Assembly: GCA_910589415.1 (NCBI GenBank)
Contig: OU342637.1
Location: forward strand, 30,844,162-30,908,161
Length of the DNA stretch: 64,000 nucleotides
Reading direction: 5' to 3'
Source: Malachius bipustulatus
Lineage: Eukaryota; Arthropoda; Insecta; Coleoptera; Melyridae
Shown: positions 1 through 12,788 of the stretch, in pieces
How the letters are laid out: each line of letters starts with the position of its first letter
Position numbering within the stretch: position 1 is the stretch's first letter
Notes under the pieces: model-generated
Database searches by the model: none
What the model was told of the DNA's origin: nothing
What the model saw: only the letters and a program-made list of their open reading frames with translations
Program-made: the position numbers and the translations under genes

Positions 1-845
1 GAACGTCTGAATCTTAGGATAGGTAGAGGTAGCTTTCGTTTTCATTTATCTTCTGACTGGACTAATTGACTAATTTGAACAGGTCGGGTCTTATTTTTTT
101 TTTACAGGTCTAATTTTCATTTTATGATTATTTATTTACACTTCCCTTAACACTACCTACTTATTTACATAAAGTAGTAGTTTTTATTTTTGTTAAAATG
201 GTTTTTGTACATTTGTACACAAGATTGAAGACTCGTCCGTCATTTCATTTATATATACAAGCCGATGTGGTAGAAATGTTCTAGTCTTCAGGTCTAGAAT
301 TATCATCAATGACCGTTATCCCCCACAATTCTGAGAAATCTATAATGACTAATCGTTGTCCGTCGGGCCGGAATCGAAACCCGCTACTTTGTCGTTTATG
401 ACCTGTAGGAGAAACGCAGCACGGTTGTCGGAAATTAGTGCATTGATCGGACATAAAAAAAACAACAAATTGTTTGTTATTTGTGGTTTGTGGTGCTGTC
501 TGCATTAAATTGAATGCACAGTGAGTGTTTTAGTGGTGTTTCTAAATTGAAACTCTCCCCTTTCTTTCCCTATTAATACTCACGATTATAAGGTTTTTGT
601 CGCCCTTCCGGCGTTCGAAAAGCGAATTGAATATCACTGCAGGAGTCCCGAGTTTAGTTTACACCGATAAGGGGGAGTCGTGAAAGCTTAACCTAATCCT
701 GAAACCCTGAAATCGAAACTAGATACTCAAAATGTTGTCCAGTATCTTTGTATGTGCATAGAAAATCTTTAGTTTTGTAATTAAATATACGACATCTTGA
801 TATACTTAGTCACGTTTCCTTCATTTTGCGTGATTCCTCGGAGAG
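1..845. other. AT-rich unique sequence, no gene recognised
   Basis: Short frames only, none with a recognisable domain. Poly-T tracts near 91-104. Confidence 0.5.
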
Positions 846-2210
846 TATACAGTGTGTGTCACAGGCAATGTACACCCTCTTTTTTTTCTTTATTTTTGAG
901 ATAATTTTTTTAAATTTGGTATGTCGCATATTCTCGATATTTTTATTTTTAAATGAGACACCCTATATATTATTATATTTTTGGATTCTATACATGTGTA
1001 CGAATCCAACAATACCACATAAGTACCATTTTAAATGTCAAATTTGTTTTTATTCAATTTTTTATTTCTCAATTATAGTGTGCCATGCCATGACTTCAGT
1101 TGTGTTCGTCACAGATGCAAAATGGGTACACCAAAATGTCCCTTATTAAGAGTACTAGTAGATGGTACCTCGGTACCAATATGGTACCATTTGAGAAAAT
1201 GAATCCAGTTCAAAAAATCATTCCGGTGCCCATAACTTATCCATAAATCACTTAATTTAGTACTTTGAACAAAAATTCAATTTTTCTAGCATTAGATGAT
1301 CCAATTGTAGTACTTATGTGGTATTGTTGGATTCGGTATAAATGTATAGAATCCAAAAATATAATAATATATAGGGTGTCCCATTTAAAAATAAAAAGTT
1401 GGTAACATTTCCGGAAAAACCGGATGTGGGAAAAAATTCAATTTTCTGCTAAAAAGTGCGCTCTATCGAGAATATGCTACGTGCCAAATTTCAAAAATTA
1501 TCTCAAAACAAAAGAAAAAAAGGGGGTGTATTGCCTATGACACACACTATACAGGTGTCCCAGCTTATTCGAAGCGGTCTCTGTAGGCCAAACGATGGAC
1601 TTTTTCAAAAAAAAATTTGAAAATTCAAGTACAGAATCACAATCGCCATAATTTAAAATTATTTTGGAGTGTATAGAGTGTCCCATATGAGAGTGGCATA
1701 TCAAAGTTATGTTTTTTTAAATGGAATGCTCCTATGTTATTGCATTTTTAGATTGTCTGAGAAGAGAAAATAAGATTGGCTTTTACAGTTGGTGTTTAAA
1801 TTGAGAAGTTTTTGAGTTATAAACAAGTGAAAATCGTAATTTTTCAAGTTCAAGGCCCTGTACAACAAAAACGGCTAAAGATAGAGAAAAACGGCCTACA
1901 TGTCCCTATTTTAACTTTTCATGTACTATCCTATGGTATAGAAACATTTGTACTTTCTTTGATTTTTTTATTTGGCGACGCGTGGAGAAATCTCAGAATT
2001 TTTCAAATTTTTTATCACTCTGTATAAACATTTCATCCACATCATAGGATAGTACATGAAAAGTTAAAATAGGGACATGTAAGCCGATTTTCTCTATTTT
2101 GAACCGTTTTCGTTGTACAGGACCTTGAACTTGAAAAATGACGATTTTCACTTGTTTATAACCGTTTGGCCTACAGAGACAGCTTCGAATAAGCTGGGAC
2201 ACCTGTATAG
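846..2210. repeat. Compound inverted-repeat (foldback-like) element
   Basis: Two hairpin systems are joined. About 846-1027 is inverted at about 1311-1553 (shared blocks GTGTGTCA, GGTGTCCC/GGGACACC, GGATTC...AATCC, ATTCTCGA). Then 1548-1595 plus 1812-1945 is inverted at 2025-2210, where the left arm is split by about 215 bp. Ends carry AGGTGTCCC, common at termini of insect non-autonomous repeats. Apparent frames inside are translations of the arms and have no recognisable domain. Confidence 0.75.
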
Positions 2211-2279
2211 GTAGCAGTTTGGATCAATAATTTCTAATTTTAACATAATTATTATTATTATAATACTCATAAATTCTAG

Positions 2280-3060
2280 GCTGGCAAAAAAACTTTCAAA
2301 AAAGATAATCTTCGGAGCTAACCTGGTCTCACGAAAAAATCGATTTGCGGACCTGACCTGGACTGACAAACAAAAATCCGGAGCTAACCTGGCCTCGCGA
2401 AAATATCGTTTTTCCGACCTGAACTGGGCTGACAAACAAAAATCCGGACCTGACCTGGACTGACAAACAAAAATCCGGAGCTAACCTGGCCTCGCGAAAA
2501 TATCGTTTTTCCGACCTGAACTGGGCTGACAAACAAAAATCCGGAGCTAACCTGGCCTGACAAACAAAAATCCGGAGCTAACCTGGCCTGGCGTAAAAAT
2601 CGATTTTCGGGCCTGACCTGGGCTGACAAACAAAAATCCGGAGCTAACCTGATCTCGCAAAAAATCGATTTTCGGACCTGACCTGGGCTGACAAACAAAA
2701 ATCCGGAGCTAACCTGGCCTCGCGGAAATATCGTTTTTCCGACCTGACCTGAACTGACAAACAAAAATCCGGAGCTAACCTGGCCTAAATCGATTTTCCG
2801 ATCTGACCTGGACTGACAAACAAAAATCCGGAGCTAACCTGGCCTCGTGAAAAAATCGATATAACGCCTGACCTGGGCTGGCAACAAAGTCGCAAAAAAA
2901 GGTAATCTTCGGAGCTAGCCTGGGCTGGTAAAATGATAAAATTCGGAGCTAACGTGGGCTGACAAAATGATAAATTTAGCACCTAACCTGGGCTGGAAAA
3001 AAACTTTCAAAAAAAGATAATCTTCGGAGCTAACATGGCCTCGTGAAAAAATCGATTTAC
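2280..3060. repeat. Minisatellite of 66-bp units interspersed with 31-bp part-units
   Basis: The core CTGACAAACAAAAATCCGGA starts at 2363, 2429, 2460, 2526, 2557, 2623, 2688, 2754 and 2813, giving steps of 66, 31, 66, 31, 66, 65, 66 and 59 bp. Diverged units with AAAAGATAATCTTCGGAGC flank the array (2300, 2895, 3015). Minus-strand open frames across the array are repeat artefacts (FLFVSPGQV-type repeats). Confidence 0.92.
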
Positions 3061-4529
3061 GTAAGGAGTTTCAGAGATATAGGGCCAAATTTGAACCGGT
3101 AGTTCCTCTCGTAAATTTAAGTTGAAAATGGCGTTTCGTTAAAATGATGCAGTGCGTCAAAGTTGAAAAAAATGTAACAGTTTTTGATTATAATTCGTGT
3201 AAATTTGAGCCGATTTTGATGAAACTCGGCATGAACAATAAGCAAACATAGCTCTTTAATTTGGCTATTTCAGTATCTTTTAAACGGTACGTCATTTTGA
3301 GTAAATTAGAGGCGAACAATCTCATGAAACACTAAAATTCGGCCCCTTCTGTACGATTTTGTTTAAATTTTAACGCTCATAGAGTGTATAATATTAATGA
3401 TAAGATGTGTACACAATCTGTTTTGAGCCATAATCCTGAAGTTCTGAATCCTGAACGACTCCTGAGAAGATAAGTCTCATAAAAAAATTATTGGCGCCCT
3501 ATATTTTGAAAACGGCGCATGCACAAGAACAAGATTTCCTTACAATGATCTTGGCATGTCGGTGGTTGCAGGCCATATCCTCAATTTTGCTCAATCCAGA
3601 ACAGGACACTGGAGAAACAATCTTCTGGAACAATATAAATTGAAAATGAAGTTACTTATTTATTTATCAAAGAGATTGATAAGAAATAGTGCGATGAAAA
3701 ATATTTTATTGCACACGAGGGTAAAATATTTTGTTTCTTGAATTGTTCCGTTCATGTTAACAAAACATTTATTCGAGTATATAACTACATGTCCTAGTTT
3801 TGTAGGTACATGAGCTTATATAGGTAGTAAAGTTATAATCTCTTAAGCTTTTAAGAAAGAAAAGCCATAGAAATAACTCACGTACTTGAAATCAGACAAT
3901 TCTTTACGTTTCTTAACACACTTAACGCGCTACTCGAGCTTTCGAAACCTTACAAGGGACTTTTAAAATATTTTCAAATGATACTTGATATGGACAAACA
4001 TCGACCATACCATGCATCAATGCACCATCCATCAGGAATCCGAAATAATAATGAAACCTTCATCATCTTCCCCCTTGTCGGAATCGTATGTATGTACAAG
4101 ACCTCCAAACGGAATTATTCCATTATCACACCACGGAACGAAGGGCGTTATTGTTTCAGCGTTTGAATAAGGGATGAAGTGAAGTGAGGAGTTATACATA
4201 TTATCGTTCGTTAAACAGAAAGGCCCAGTGTGTGAGGGGCGAAACGGCATGAACACGATCATAATACGATACGTTATAATAATAATAATATTAACACAAA
4301 GCACTCAAACGCGATCAAAACGAAGCGACGACGCCTCTGAGTCAATAATCAATATACAACTCCTTTGTTTAATAATATGAACAATGGGACGGCGATTTAT
4401 TCGACTGTAATTAATACAAATTTAGAGTTATTCGTGGGCTCGCGTTTTATGAAAATTCTCTCAGGGGTGTTTACTAAGTGAACGTTGTTTGAGATTGGAG
4501 CACAAATTGATGGAGAGAGATCGCGACTG
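3061..4529. other. AT-rich sequence, no gene recognised
   Basis: The first 300 bp is continuous in style with the preceding array (repeat-derived). A few frames of about 60 codons around 3556 and 3980 have no family signature. Confidence 0.5.
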
Positions 4530-4530
4530 A

Positions 4531-4564
<34 letters not shown>

Positions 4565-4568
4565 AATA
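4530..4568. repeat. (ATT)n microsatellite
   Basis: About ten ATT repeats followed by an ATA phase change. Confidence 0.95.
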
Positions 4569-5544
4569 CACTACGATTTTAAATTGGGGGGTGGGGGAGG
4601 GGGTGATATCGTTCGTCGTTCGTCGTTCGTAATAATTCAAGCTTAAAAAGGTTAATTTGAATTTAATTTTTTTACAAATAAACAAGCAACATACTTAATT
4701 AGCTACGAAGGGTCCTGTATTATAGCTATAGCTACCTACCCACGTCGTAAATATATCGCTGATGCGAACGTTTTAAAAGGAATACGAAAATTGTTTTAAT
4801 TAAAAATATGACATCGAGTAGCTGATGTTTTCACTACGCTGGCTTTAATTTTTAAATCGCCCCTGATTTCAGTATTCCGTTCAGGCTCGCTTCGACTTTT
4901 TTCATAACTTAGGATTATACCTACCCACCTCTACTACGTTCCTGGTTAAAGTTTCTGCAGCAGTGAGTTTCAATTCGACGAAATCGGACGTTATTTAAAA
5001 ATTTCATTTGCAATATCTACCGTTTCAACTTAAATTGTTACATCTTTGAACACAGTCATTTATAATGGAGACAAAGTCCAGACGGGGATGTCTAAGAGAG
5101 AGTCTACAAGCAGGAGAACAAACAATTCAGTAGAGAGGCCATGTTTGTTTCAAACCTCTTACACTCGTTTCGTTACATTCTTGGCCCAAATTCAATTAGG
5201 AAAACTAACAATTTTTCCACGGCTCAAAACTTCATTTTAGAAAGAACTGTGATCTAAATTGATACGATTTTTTGGTTTGAAATAGCGCCACGAGCGGTGA
5301 TCATTGTCACGTTTGCTAAAATATTGAAATTTTTATTATTATAAGATTATGATATTTTATAGCTTTATTTTTACGTTACTTAAAGCCGTAACCGTGTCGC
5401 GCTCGACCTGTAACTCCCAAAAAAACAGCACGACAGAGAAAAACTCGTTCTCAGTTCCAAAAATGAAAAGAATCAACGGTGGTTTGATTGGTTCAAGCGT
5501 AGATCAATCGTCTCGATAACAACCTGTCACCAAATCTAGTGAAC
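4569..5544. other. AT-rich sequence, no gene recognised
   Basis: CGTCGTTCGT tandem near 4613-4630; otherwise nothing seen. Confidence 0.5.
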
Positions 5545-5752
5545 TCTCTTTCACACAAAGATCTAGAACTAGGTCAAGACCACTGAAATCTAGGTCTTTA
5601 AAAAATAGTGGGAATGGGTTTTTGCACGAAAGGTAACGCGGTCCGGTTAGGAAGCTACCCGCCTATGAGTTCTGGAGACCCCTGTCCGAGGTCCGGTTAG
5701 GAAGCTACCCGTTGGCTGTTTAATTGACCTCCTTGGCAAGGACGAAAATGGT
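5545..5752. repeat. Dispersed repeat, copy 1 (inverted relative to 19272-19480)
   Basis: Contains GAAATCTAGGTCTTTAA, two copies of GTCCGGTTAGGAAGCTACCC (about 5641 and 5692), and GGCTGTTTAATTGACCTCCT followed by GGCAAGGACGAAAATG. The same blocks in the same order occur on the opposite strand at 19272-19480. No coding potential was recognised. Confidence 0.8.
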
Positions 5753-8700
5753 AAATAGATTCACAAAGCTCTTCGTTACGTTGATTGATTCCACAGAAAA
5801 ACATATTTATATTTTGAATAAACCTCCATTCTGATCTCGGTTGTGCATATAAGTGATAGACCACTCTGAAAAAATATGAACGAATGTCACTCTTGTTAAA
5901 AAATCAATCTTAATACTTTTTACGCGTGGGTTACAAAAAAAGGTGTAAACGCCACGATTATGGTTTCATGGTTGAGATTTAGCTTGAACGTTATTGCGAG
6001 TACAAGTTCAAATTCGACGAGGCAAGTAGAGCGAAAAATGTGCCTTAATTTTTCCAATTATCGTAGAAGCTGCGAAACTTTTCTGGAAAAACTTCTCTTT
6101 ACTTTTGAGCGAAATTCTTTTGCAACAAGGGGAAGGTTTTAAATTATATTACGGCCTCTCGCAGTGTCTCTAGTGTCTACTTTAATAATAATTAGAGAAT
6201 ATGATCTGTGTAAAAACCGAATTTTTATTAAAGCCAGACTTTTTATTAATCGCCTTGAACTTTTTTGTTAGAATAGTTTTATGTTTGCAAATCACGTCTT
6301 CGGCTCTGTAATTAAATTGTCTTCTCTGGAAATTCAGGCTTCATTACCAGATAGGATAAAAAATTAATATTGTAATCTTGAGCGCGTATTCACGGAATAA
6401 TTTAATAAGCTTAGCTACGTAGATAATGAGCGTGTTGAAATCAAAAACTCGAAGCTTGATAGAAATATGGTTGTCTAAAGTCGCCGTTTCGGGTTTCACT
6501 TAGTTTCATTAATAATAACAATAACAATAACTATTACTTGATAAAAACAAATTGATAGTGATCGATGATCATTATCTAATTAATGGCGACTTGAATATTT
6601 TTTCTAAACACTCTGTATGAACGTTTTTATTGGTTACTCAGTCAAATTGCGATAAATTTCTCGGTATTTAGATCACCCCCGATTTGTGGACGCGTAGTAG
6701 AGAGGGGCGACTTTGTCCCGGACTCCGCTCGTTATTAACCAGTTTTCGGGGGCCGAACATCGCCAAGTTTGCGAATTAAAATTGCAAAATCTGTCTTGGA
6801 GCGGCAAACAGTTTAACTCGACTATTTTAAACTGATGCGATTTAGTAATCAAGTTTTACAACTCGGTAGGTATATTACTTGGGAATTTCCGTGCCTCGTT
6901 GGCAGCCGATTAAACTGCGCCGCCCGATGGTTTGCGGCGTAATTTGCACCCTCCTCTCGCCCCCCCCTTTCTCTTGCGGAAAAACCGAGTCGTGCATTAT
7001 TTATGAACGGTTTTATTCCGCGATGTTTTTGTATTTTCCGCGGGAATTCATTGCGGAATAATAAATTTAAAAGGCAATTATTATTATTGTTGTTGTTAAT
7101 AAATTTATTGCAAAAAGATGTAAGTACTTAATTCTAAAGTGAAGAAAAATAATGCGAAAATAAGTGAAAGTGAAACGAGCCCATTAAGCCCATAGAATTT
7201 AATTAAAGACCACGAAAAAGTCTTAAGAATTACTTTTTTTTTTTTTCAAAACTTTTACCATCCCAAAAAATGAAACTTGAGACCTCGCTCGGACTAATAA
7301 AAAACATTTAAAGCTCGATATTATTATTGCATTATGATTGATTCCTCGTATTCAAGGGGTAGATAGATAGACTTTTCCACGAAACTTTCTTCTAATATGG
7401 AAAAAGATACCGCGCTCAAGAGTTTCGTTGCCAAGTCAACAATAACCCCACATGGAATACTCCAGGAAGTTACCGGCATCGCTTTCCCATCCATCCATCC
7501 ATCCATTTAGTAGCAATCAGACAAGATTCCATAATATAATACAATTCAGCCAATCTGCTCTTCAACTCTCGAAAGCTGATTAGAATCAGAGGCACACCGC
7601 AGACGCAATCAAATATAGAAGGCATCAATAACGATCGCGCCGTATCGGTTGCACCCCATCCGTATTAATAATGCATGGGGTTGGTAATTAGGCTGCGTGT
7701 AAAGGGTGCCACGATTCCTCCCCGTCTTTCAACGCAGCCTGCCCGGGTACACTACGGCCGTGTACAATATCCACCGAGACATGATGGTGACAATTCAATG
7801 AAGCTAAATTACTTGTTAGAACATGTCCTGGTTAGCGCGGTATTAGCTTGTTGTTTGGGCCTTATTGCTGACAGACGGCTGACTGACTGATTGCTGATTA
7901 TGCCGACACGCACACGTCGCACCGGAACCACGCACGTAGGTACGTTTATGTAGGTACGATGCGTTAATGAATGAAAATGTCTGTACCTAACAACAATGAG
8001 ACATTGTTGCACAATTGTCTGCACAATTGAGATCTATTGCGCCATGCAAAATGTTCTGAAAATCTATGTGTGGTAGTTTATAGGCTTCAGACACCGTAGA
8101 AGATTCTTCTTACAAAATTGAATTTGTCACGGCGTAATAATCCGCCTCGTGCTGTTACAAAAAGTCTATACGTAGGCAGTTTTTCAGCGACTTTCTGCTC
8201 TCTAAAGGTAACCCGAAAGCTTCTACCTCAATGCTACTTTTGGTCTAGCATGCGAACGTGGATTTTGTCAACTCCTTTACCAATATGGCGATGTTTATTG
8301 TCAATACGTAGCGTTCACTGGAAGCTGTAGTTAACAATTAGATCACCCGCTGTGGTGTGCCAGCTAAGATAATGACTGACAAGGACAAAAACTCCAATAA
8401 TTCCTGCTTAGCAGCATTCCTTTTTCCGAAAGCAAGTCCATGGTCTGCCCTGCTGACTTTTGATATGTTTTCGCTGCAAAAGAGTTGGATTGTTGATTGG
8501 AAATATTTTAGCAGCTAGGCCACGTTGCATCAAGAAAAGTTTAAAAATTCACAAGTTGTGGTAACTGCTCATCGTTTGAAGTCAGCTCTTACGCTGTAAG
8601 ATTTTTACTTTTATAGTTCCACGTTATATGTCTACGTCGACTTTTATGTGTTCATTACTACAAAAGTGTTGCTCTAAGCGAACTCGCTTTGGTTGCATCC

Positions 8701-9256
8701 TTCGCCCTATAACTAAAAGTTATTATTTCGTTACCATCTTCAGCGTTTTAATAATGCCATTCATCTCGAAAAATCCACTGATGAAGAATGTATACTGAAA
8801 CAAATATTGAAGGTAACAAAATATTTATTCTCCAATTTAATGGAACACTTAGCTTGTCTAGACTGTTCTTTATTTGATACAAAAGACAATAATAGCTTAT
8901 CTTCCGGGTATGAGATAGCATCAAATATTAATCGTAAAATAATTTGGTGTAGTTACGTCTGTTTGTATTATTCTTCATCAATGTAAACCGATGAAACATC
9001 ATATTGTGATGATATTATTACACTGCCTCGAGCAATTTGTTCGCGTCCTTTGATAAAACCGACAAAAGAAACTGCCGTATTATTTTTATATTGTCTTTCG
9101 CTCAAGTAAAACGCTTATTTCATTTTCTGGATTGTTTGCAATTTTTTTCACAAAGAAGGTACTTGCGAACGATTATTACGTTTTGGTATATGTACCAACA
9201 GTCTGCGAATTTCATGACGAGTATTTTTCGTTGTACTGTAGTGAAAAATGTGGAGT
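5753..9256. other. AT-rich sequence with GC-richer patches, no gene recognised
   Basis: GC-richer patches at 6680-6980 and 7620-7780 (the latter with ATGCATGGGGTTGGTAATTA) might be conserved noncoding DNA. The 8118-8330 frame has no recognisable domain. (CCAT)n lies at 7485. Confidence 0.45.
7485..7507. repeat. (CCAT)n microsatellite
   Basis: Five to six CCAT units. Confidence 0.85.
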
Positions 9257-9274
9257 TGGTGTCAGGAGTGGGGT
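9257..9274 (+). promoter_or_regulatory. Orphan primer-binding-site fossil, tRNA-Leu(CAG) type
   Basis: TGGTGTCAGGAGTGGG matches the complement of the tRNA-Leu(CAG) 3' end (...CCCACTCCTGACACCA, known animal tRNA sequence). It is preceded by GTGAAAAATGTGGAGT, nearly the same as the context at 26839. No gag or pol remains nearby, so this is the boundary of a solo or degraded LTR. Confidence 0.55.
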
Positions 9275-10823
9275 CAAAAAATTGCAATGAGTACGATCAA
9301 AAAGTTGTTTTGTCGATTTTTTTAATAATAATAATTCCGATACAAGCAAATAGAGGCCGAGCTCTGGTATCTTTGTCAATAAACGCGACATTCAGCGCTC
9401 GATATAAAAGCGGGTATTACGATTTTTAAGTGTTATTGCTCGTCTGCGTTAAGCCCTTAAAAACAGATTATCACACGGCGATCCTCGCCGAGTAACCGCA
9501 TCACTCTATCACATATTCAGTAAATTAAGAGAAGAGAAACAATTTCGCCCCGGCACGTAAAATTCAACGGTAATTGATCGATGTTCCCCATAAACTGCAC
9601 ATGTGATTCTCCCCAGTTGGGTCGTTTCGATAAACTTTCCTCCCGCACAAATTCCGCGTGTGCTTAAGTTTTGCGGCGCTTTGTCTTCAATAAATTTAAA
9701 TCGTTTCCCGTTTACATTTATAATGTGCATAATATTTGCTGACGTCTCTACAGTGTGGTTGGCCTATTCAGACCTATAAATTCTCCGTACGTCACACTAA
9801 ATCACGGACCGCTTTATTCCTTTTATTTGCTCCGCGCTTAATACCCCTACATAATAGCAACATTTGCGACAAGGATCAATAGTCAGGTCTCAGGTGCCCT
9901 ATGCTGCTTCTGCCTACCAAATAATGTAATACCGCGGCATTCATTATTAAAAAAATATTCATTAACCTGGAGTGGCTTCTTCTTGTTGGTTTGTGCACTC
10001 ATTTACGGGTTTCGTTGCAAGCAGTTTCAAGTAGGTACTTTTTTGTTAATTAATTATTGATAAAATCAAAATGAAAAAGTCTGAATAAATTTGATGATGT
10101 GATCGACAATAAGAGAGAGAGAGAGAGAGAAGAGAGAAGGAACAAAATACGAGCAGGGGTGGAATGGAAATTCCGTTGTAAATTCTATAGGTGAGAAAAA
10201 CTCCTTATAAATGCTCGAAGAGACGATCCGGAGGCGTGTTTGCACAGTTTCCAGACCCTTCGGAAATCCTCTTTATGACACCTGTTTGCTGCGAGATACT
10301 CCGCCGCATATACGCTGTTGACTTTGCGAGTTTGACAACTTCAGCAACTAGCATAAAACTTTATAGATGAAACTCTGTCTACTTTAAGACGGAGAAATCG
10401 GCGGGGAGCGGGGATAGTTCACGGTTTTATCGCTGCAAATTTGATCCATAAACTGTATAACTTAATACGCCGCCTCCCATCGATTTCCCTCGCACGTCTA
10501 ACTGGCTGGCAAGTTATTTCGCTCCAAGTTTGATGGGTTAAGTCATAAGATTAGTTTCGCATGTTTCGGTACTGCCGTTAAATAAATCCCCGAAGGTGGC
10601 GGTAGTGGTGCTAATATGTGATCGGAAACTTTCGATGTATTTATTACTTCTTTCTAGGTGCTTGTATGTTTTTTTTTATGGATCACATATTTATTTGGAG
10701 ATGTTTTTTATCTATTGGTTTAAGGGTGAGTAAAAGTTGTTTCTATGCGATTTGATAGCTGGAGTCTGTGTTGCTTGAATTAATTATTGTATTTGCGGAT
10801 TCACTGCTTGATTTTGACTATGT
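9275..10823. other. AT-rich sequence, no gene recognised
   Basis: TATAAAAGCGGG near 9404 is TATA-like. Frames of up to 73 codons show no family. Includes (GA)n at 10111. Confidence 0.45.
10111..10140. repeat. (GA)n microsatellite
   Basis: AAGAGAGAGA run of about 28 bp. Confidence 0.9.
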
Positions 10824-12788
10824 GTAACGTCTGCTCGTCGGTTCACGCGTCAACGTACGGTTGTTATCCGCGTATAAAGCGACAGGACGTCTTTATAACA
10901 TACACTCTTCCATCATAATTCACTTACAAACAGACCATTACAAAGTACACATTGTTTAATAACGGTATTCAAACATTACGGGTTCATTCATACAATGTCG
11001 GCGGGGACAAATGTGATTCGATCAAGTATTTCGGTTAAATTATTAAACGGTCGCGTAATAAAATTTATTACGGGAGACAGAACAATATTCTGAACAATAA
11101 TAAATCACACGGATTCACTCGATGGTTTCATTTTCGCTATCGTGAAGTTATTTCGTTTCTGCGTTTCTGTAACTCTTCCTTCCTCTTACTCACGTCAAAC
11201 TCTCTTAATTAATTAATTTCCTTCCCTATATTTCATTATTTTTGTCATCCTTGGCGACCGGCTATTTGACTTTTTTCATAATAATTCTTATTCAAAAGCA
11301 TCGCTGTCAAAAGTGATGACTAGACTGATAAAAGGAGAATGCCCTGGTTAATTATCGAGCGCGTTCAACAACCACAAAACTGACGAAGTTATCGGACTTC
11401 GTTACATGTGGATGAGTTTATATTGCGGTACGCGAGACGGGAGACGAATCTTGAATCTTTTTACGTGGAGTGAGAACAGCGGAACAGCCACTGCCTCCTA
11501 TGACGGGCAGAATGTTCTCTTGGCGCCCTTTTCTCGCATCCCGGTTCAGTTTCAGGTGTTCCGAGTAGACAACCCAACTGACATCCGATGCGTTTCGATT
11601 CGTTTACACGCAAGTCGTTTACACGCAACAAGACAGGATTGAGAATAAGGGCAGTAAACATAGGAAGCGGGCGGTAAATAAATTTTATAGGAAAACGCAA
11701 TAAAATTTGCATTGACGAATCTCATCGTACCTCTAAATGTGTTTACCCTGTAGAAAATTGAGCATAAAATAAATCAGCCGAATTTTCCCAAACGTGTATC
11801 CATCTGTCCGACCGTATACTTAGCGTAAGACTCTGAACTTTAGCAGCGTTAGTTTCGGCTCCGAGGTCCCACGATGAATATCTTCCGATATCAGTTCCCG
11901 AAGTTTATAATGTCTGTCGCGATACTTCCGAATTTATGGAGCCTGGACATATCTCGATAGAGAAGCGAGACGGGCTGGGGATTTGAAATTTAAAACAATT
12001 TCGGGAATAAATTACTTGTACGTCTCCAAAACTATAAACTACTAAGTAGGGAACGTCGATATTCACAACTGTACTCTAACAATAATAACAGTAGATATAG
12101 GTGCACCTGATCGAGGTTAATTTGTTATACGAAGATGACACTTTCAACTTCAAACTTATTCTACGAGTATCAGCTACCTAATTGAATAAGAATTATGATG
12201 AAAAAATCAAATAGCCGGTCGTCAAGAAATACAAAAATAATGAAAAATAGGGAAGAAAATTAATTAATTGAGAGACTTTGATGTGAGTAAGAGGAAGGAA
12301 GAGTTAAAGAAACGAAATAATTTCACGATAGCGAAAATGAAACCATCGATTGGTGTGATTTATTATTAGTCAGAATATTGTTCTGTCTCCCGTAATAAAT
12401 GTTATCATTGATAATCATAATAATTGTGCCCTCCGACATTGAATACCGTTAAACAACGTGTAGGTACTTTTTATTGATCTGTTTGTAAGTGAATTATGAT
12501 GGGACAACAGAAAGATTGTTAAATTACATTGTCTTTCATTTAATATAGTCATAATAAGTGGTGTTGGTGTGATTGAAAAAGACCCCCGGTTATTAGAAAA
12601 ATTTCTCCACCGAGATCTACCGGGTAATCCGTGTTCAAGTAACGCCCGCCGGTGTTCAACGTCGACATACGGGTCTCTGAAAGTATTGTTTTCGTACGTC
12701 TAGGCGTCTCCTAATTAAAAGACGTCCTGGCGCTTTTTACCCGGGCAACAAGCGTACGTTGACGCGTGAACCAACAAGCAGACGTTAC
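10824..12788. repeat. Long foldback element, arms of about 480-600 bp
   Basis: The left arm 10824-11300 is inverted at 12182-12788. Outer ends are GTAACGTCTGCT...GGTTCACGCGTCAACGTACG on both sides. Inner blocks match through ATTACGGGAGACAGAACAAT, TTTCGCTATCGTGAA, TAATTAATT and GACCGGCTATTTGA. The right arm has about 190 bp (12530-12720) with no partner on the left. The 880-bp loop (11301-12181) has short open frames on both strands but no recognisable domain. No transposase was seen, so it is likely non-autonomous. A clear target duplication was not found. Confidence 0.85.

Noticed and set aside
2329..2764. Minus-strand frames of 67-126 codons with repeated FLFVSPGQV-like peptide
   Set aside because: Translation of the 66/31-bp tandem array; length follows the repeat unit, not a gene.
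8040..8900. Possible decayed coding sequence with frames of about 70 codons
   Set aside because: No recognisable motifs in any frame on either strand.
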